Positions 61,207 to 64,000 of a stretch of 64,000 nucleotides of DNA are shown one piece after another. Every line of letters begins with the position of its first letter. Within the stretch, counting starts at the first letter, position 1. The DNA is from Gillisella vitis (GTDB lineage: Bacteria > Pseudomonadota > Alphaproteobacteria > Rhizobiales > Rhizobiaceae), in assembly GCA_009744235.1 (NCBI GenBank), contig WPHV01000013.1, positions 120,481 to 184,480 of the forward strand, read 5' to 3'. The position numbers and the translations under genes are program-made. The notes beneath the pieces were generated by a model. The model was not told the DNA's origin and did no database searches. It saw only the letters and a program-made list of their open reading frames with translations.

Positions 61207-62859
61207 ATGTCGCAGCCGATCGATCTCAGCCAGTTCCCGGACCTTCCTGTCGAGGTATTGAACGCCTTTGCGGCGGTGCAGTTCGAGCTGTCGGTTGAGC
61301 GCGCGGCCCGTCAGCATGAGCAGGCGGTGGTGGCCGAAAAGGACGCCTTCATCACCGCGCTGAAGGAATTGATCGAGAAGCTGGAGAGCCAGGTTCAGGA
61401 CTATCGCCGCACGAAGTTCGGGCCAAAATCGGAAAAGCTCGATCCGGCGCAGATGGAACTGGCACTGGAAGATCTGGAGACCGCGATTGCCGAAACGCAG
61501 GCGCAGATCGCCTTCGTCGAGGAAAAGATCGCGGCCAGCGGACCCGATCCCGAAAAGGCCGCCCCTCGCAAAGCGCGCAAGGCACGCGCGCTGCCCCAGA
61601 GCCTACCGCGCGTCGAACAAGTGATCGAGCCCGATAGCATTGCCTGTCCCTGTGGTTGCGGCAACATGGTCCGGATCGGCGAAGACCGGACGGAACGGCT
61701 CGATCAAATTCCTGCGCGCTATCAGGTGATCGTGACAATTCGCCCGAAATACGCTTGCCCGAAGGGCCGCACGGGCGTGGTGCAGGCGAAGGCGCCGGCG
61801 CATTTGCTGGAAGGTAGCTGGCCGACCGAAGCCCTATTGGCGCAGATTGCCGTGTCCAAACATTCCGAACATATGCCGCTGAACCGGCAGGCGGCTGTCA
61901 TGGCCCGACACGGAGTGCCGATCGACCGCACGGTCCTGGCGGATTGGATGGGGCGGACGGGCGCTGCGATCGCGCCGGTGGTAGACCATATGGCCAAACG
62001 CCTGATGTCGGAAAGCACGCGACTGTATGTCGACGAGACTACGGCCCCGGTGTTGGATCCGGGGCGCGGCAAGACGAAAACCGGTTATCTCTGGGCTATT
62101 CTGCGCGACGACCGCGGCTGGAACGGATCTGCGCCGCCGGGCGTGGTGTTCCATTATCGGCCCGGACGTAACGGCGAATATGCCGCAGAAATCCTCGATG
62201 GCTTCAACGGCACGATCCAGGTCGATGCCTATGGCGGCTACTCCCACCTCGCCACGCCAAAACGCACGGGCGGCGATCCGTTGAGTCTGGCCTTCTGCTG
62301 GGCACACGGCCGCAGAAAGCTGATCAAGGCCAAGCCAAAGAAGGGCTCGCCCATCGTTGACGAGGCGCTGTTGCGTATCGCCGCTCTCTACAAGATCGAA
62401 GACAGCATCCGAGGTTGTGATCCTGAACATCGCCGGGCTGTCCGCCAGAACCTGTCCCGCCCTCTGGTGGACGAGTTCTTCACATGGCTGACAGCTCAGG
62501 CCGCGCGCGTCTCGCGCAAGTCCGACCTCGGCAAGGCCATGGCTTATATGCTCAAACGTCAGGACGGCTTCCGGCTGTTCCTGGACGACGGCCGCGTCGA
62601 CATCGACTCCAACCTCGTCGAAAACGCGATCCGTAGCCCGGCCATGAACCGCCGCAATGCTCTCTTTGCCGGCCATGATGAAGGCGGCCGTAATTGGGCC
62701 CGTTTCGCCAGCCTGATTGGCACATGCAAGATGAACGGTGTTGAACCATACGCCTACCTGCGCGATCTCTTCATCAGTCTCGCAAATGGCCACCTCGCCA
62801 AAGACATCGACGCCCTCATGCCCTGGGCCTATGCGCAACGGATCAGCGCCTCACAATGA
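61207..62859 (+). CDS. tnpC: IS66 TnpC transposase
   Basis: A 550-residue DDE transposase. An amino-terminal coiled-coil with leucine heptads (FITALKELIEKLESQVQDY) precedes the zinc-binding CPCGCG region, and the DDE core has RLYVDETTAPVLDPG, IQVDAYGGYSHL and a late Glu in DSNLVENAIR. It ends with the family's usual AKDIDALMPW. It appears intact. Confidence 0.96.
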   Translation: MSQPIDLSQFPDLPVEVLNAFAAVQFELSVERAARQHEQAVVAEKDAFITALKELIEKLESQVQDYRRTKFGPKSEKLDPAQMELALEDLETAIAETQAQIAFVEEKIAASGPDPEKAAPRKARKARALPQSLPRVEQVIEPDSIACPCGCGNMVRIGEDRTERLDQIPARYQVIVTIRPKYACPKGRTGVVQAKAPAHLLEGSWPTEALLAQIAVSKHSEHMPLNRQAAVMARHGVPIDRTVLADWMGRTGAAIAPVVDHMAKRLMSESTRLYVDETTAPVLDPGRGKTKTGYLWAILRDDRGWNGSAPPGVVFHYRPGRNGEYAAEILDGFNGTIQVDAYGGYSHLATPKRTGGDPLSLAFCWAHGRRKLIKAKPKKGSPIVDEALLRIAALYKIEDSIRGCDPEHRRAVRQNLSRPLVDEFFTWLTAQAARVSRKSDLGKAMAYMLKRQDGFRLFLDDGRVDIDSNLVENAIRSPAMNRRNALFAGHDEGGRNWARFASLIGTCKMNGVEPYAYLRDLFISLANGHLAKDIDALMPWAYAQRISASQ

Positions 62860-62957
62860 GCTCGTCCGGGACTCCCCGACGTGCTCATAGGACCATCTCC
62901 AAGCGCTAGACCCGACCTTTGCAACAGGGAAATCAATGGGACGGAGACGCCGCATAC

Positions 62958-62965
62958 GAAAAAGA
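62958..62965. repeat. Target-site duplication, right copy
   Basis: GAAAAAGA, the right-hand copy of the 8-bp duplication made when the IS66-family element entered iaaH. Confidence 0.93.
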
Positions 62966-63890
62966 AACTGTTCCCACAAAATCGTCGAGATACTGTTTTA
63001 GGGCGTGCGGAAATTCATAAAGCGCAATTGGCAAACTTGCACCGCTGTTCAGATCCTCTAGGTGGGGGATATCGGCTTCAACAAACGTTACGCCTCTGTT
63101 GGCCAGCAAGCGAATCGTCGTTTCAGCCGCGAAGGCCACATCAGCATCAAGGTCATCGTAAAAGTAGGTAGTGGGGAGGCCGATCCGAAGCCCCTTCAGC
63201 GGTATGGGTAGAATTCTCGCCGGTCTTCCGGAAATAACCTGGTCGAGGATTACAACATCGGCTACGCACTGCGCTATGATTCCGGCGGTGTCCCGGGTGG
63301 GGCTGACCGGTATTATCCGATCTCTTGGATATCGACCAAGCGTCGGTCGAAATCCTACTACGCCACACAGGGCTGCGGGTAGGCGAACAGATGCCCCGGT
63401 ATCGGTGCCTATGCCGCCTAACATCAATCGGCTTGCCACCGCAGCAGCCACACCACCGCTTGAGCCTCCTGGTATCAGACTTGGATTCCACGGGTTCCGC
63501 ACCGCCCCGGTGGCATAGTTGTTGCTCGTAATTCCGAACGATAACTCATGCATGTTTCCCGAGGCACCCGGCAGTGCTCCAGCTGAAAAAAGTCTTTCTG
63601 CGATGCGGGATGGTATCTTTGGCAAGTGGTTTATCAGCGCTGGCGTAGCAGCGCTTGTAGGAAATATGCCGGTCGCGATGTTCGCCTTGAAGCAGAGCGG
63701 AATGCCGCGAAGACCTACCCCGGCGTTTCCATGGCGATCAATTTTTTTGGCCCTCCGCCGCAAGCCACCCCAGTCTGTTGCCAGAAGGGCATTCAATGCT
63801 TTTGCAGCTTCACAACGCGCGATTAGAGTTTCTACTAGTTCTAAGCATGAGTAGTCTTTCCGTCTTAGGCGTTCTAGTGGTTTGATCGAG
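62966..63890 (-). pseudogene. iaaH: iaaH 5' part, split by IS66 element
   Basis: Amino-terminal two thirds of indole-3-acetamide hydrolase, the amidase-signature enzyme that turns indole-3-acetamide into auxin. Visible are [19 protein letters not shown] (63800-63870), the catalytic Lys in [10 protein letters not shown], and the Ser pair in LIPGGSSGG and GTDTGASVR. It runs into IS66 at residue SFS and stops 7 codons later. No in-frame ATG exists upstream of LERLRRKDY before a stop at 63959-63961, so the 5' end is also damaged or truncated. Confidence 0.9.
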
Positions 63891-64000
63891 ACAAAAGAGT
63901 CCGATTTTGGATTCCAATTTCTGCATGAATATGCGACGGTCCTGCATGCGCACAGGTGTCACATTTGAGGTTTCCGCTGCCGACCGGGTTCGGCTGAACG

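Larger units (their letters stand above)
60238..62957 (+). mobile_element. Complete IS66-family element in iaaH
   Basis: A 2,720-bp element with inverted ends: GTATGCGCCGCCTCCATCCC on the left and GTATGCGGCGTCTCCGTCCC (complement) on the right, both continuing ATTGATT. It carries tnpA, tnpB and tnpC in order and is flanked by a perfect 8-bp duplication. All features are intact, so it may still be mobile. Confidence 0.95.
56540..64000. other. T-DNA, left portion
   Basis: Everything right of the border is AT-rich, plant-expressed type sequence (acs, gene 5, iaaH), apart from a GC-rich IS66 insertion. The right border is outside the window. Confidence 0.85.

Overview
The window is about 64 kb of an Agrobacterium-type tumour-inducing (Ti) plasmid. 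This rests on co-linear, full-length homologues of the plasmid tra conjugation genes, a complete virA / virB1-B11 / virG / virC / virD / virE virulence region, a canonical 25-bp T-DNA left border, and the start of a T-DNA that carries plant-expressed genes (acs, gene 5, iaaH). An agrocinopine synthase next to the left border, followed by gene 5 and iaaH, resembles the left end of nopaline/agrocinopine-type T-DNAs. The virF gene and the aminotransferase/virH segment make the plasmid a mosaic. It encodes VirE1/VirE2, so it does not use the GALLS substitute known from some Ri plasmids.

Layout. (1) 1-12.2 kb: an HU-like protein, a WGR-domain protein and a phospholipase-D-family protein, then the Ti-type conjugation block. 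traG-traD-traC run leftward and traA-traF-traB-traH run rightward, around an intergenic region with an 18-bp TraR-type tra box and an IncQ-like oriT whose nic core lies in a 28-bp tandem duplication. A ParD/ParE-type pair follows. (2) 12.7-20 kb: traM, then a patchwork of virulence accessory genes (virF, virR, virJ), an unassigned ORF, an AT-rich HAD hydrolase gene and several decayed genes (an EamA transporter, an IS66 transposase and traR). (3) 20.4-24.9 kb: a complete kup potassium transporter gene, an internally deleted aspartate aminotransferase gene behind a vir-box-like site, and virH (P450). (4) 25.1-53.5 kb: the core regulon: virA, virB1-B11, virG, virC1-C2 (leftward), virD1-D2-D3-D4-D5, virE1-E2-E3. 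(5) 53.5-56.5 kb: truncated IS21-like and IS110/IS1111-like elements. (6) 56.5-64 kb: the left border and T-DNA with acs, gene 5 and an iaaH gene split by a complete 2.7-kb IS66-family element with a perfect 8-bp target duplication.

How it works together. VirA/VirG sense plant signals and switch on vir genes through vir boxes, the clearest of which are upstream of virR, virF and virB. VirD1/VirD2 with VirC1/C2 process the T-strand at the border. VirD4 and VirB1-B11 export VirD2-DNA and the effectors VirE2, VirE3, VirF, VirD5 and probably VirD3. In the plant, acs would direct opine synthesis and gene 5 would modulate auxin signalling; iaaH is broken. Conjugation genes are intact, but the only traR in the window is a frameshifted, truncated pseudogene, so quorum-dependent transfer would need another TraR.

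Most notable: an 891-residue protein at the virD3 position with exact 75-residue repeats, NLS-like clusters, an arginine-rich tail and a C-terminal region with motif resemblance to VirE2; the alternating A-B repeat of VirD5; the duplicated nic core; the IS-split iaaH; and an IS abutting the left border. All assignments are from reading the sequence; no database search was run.
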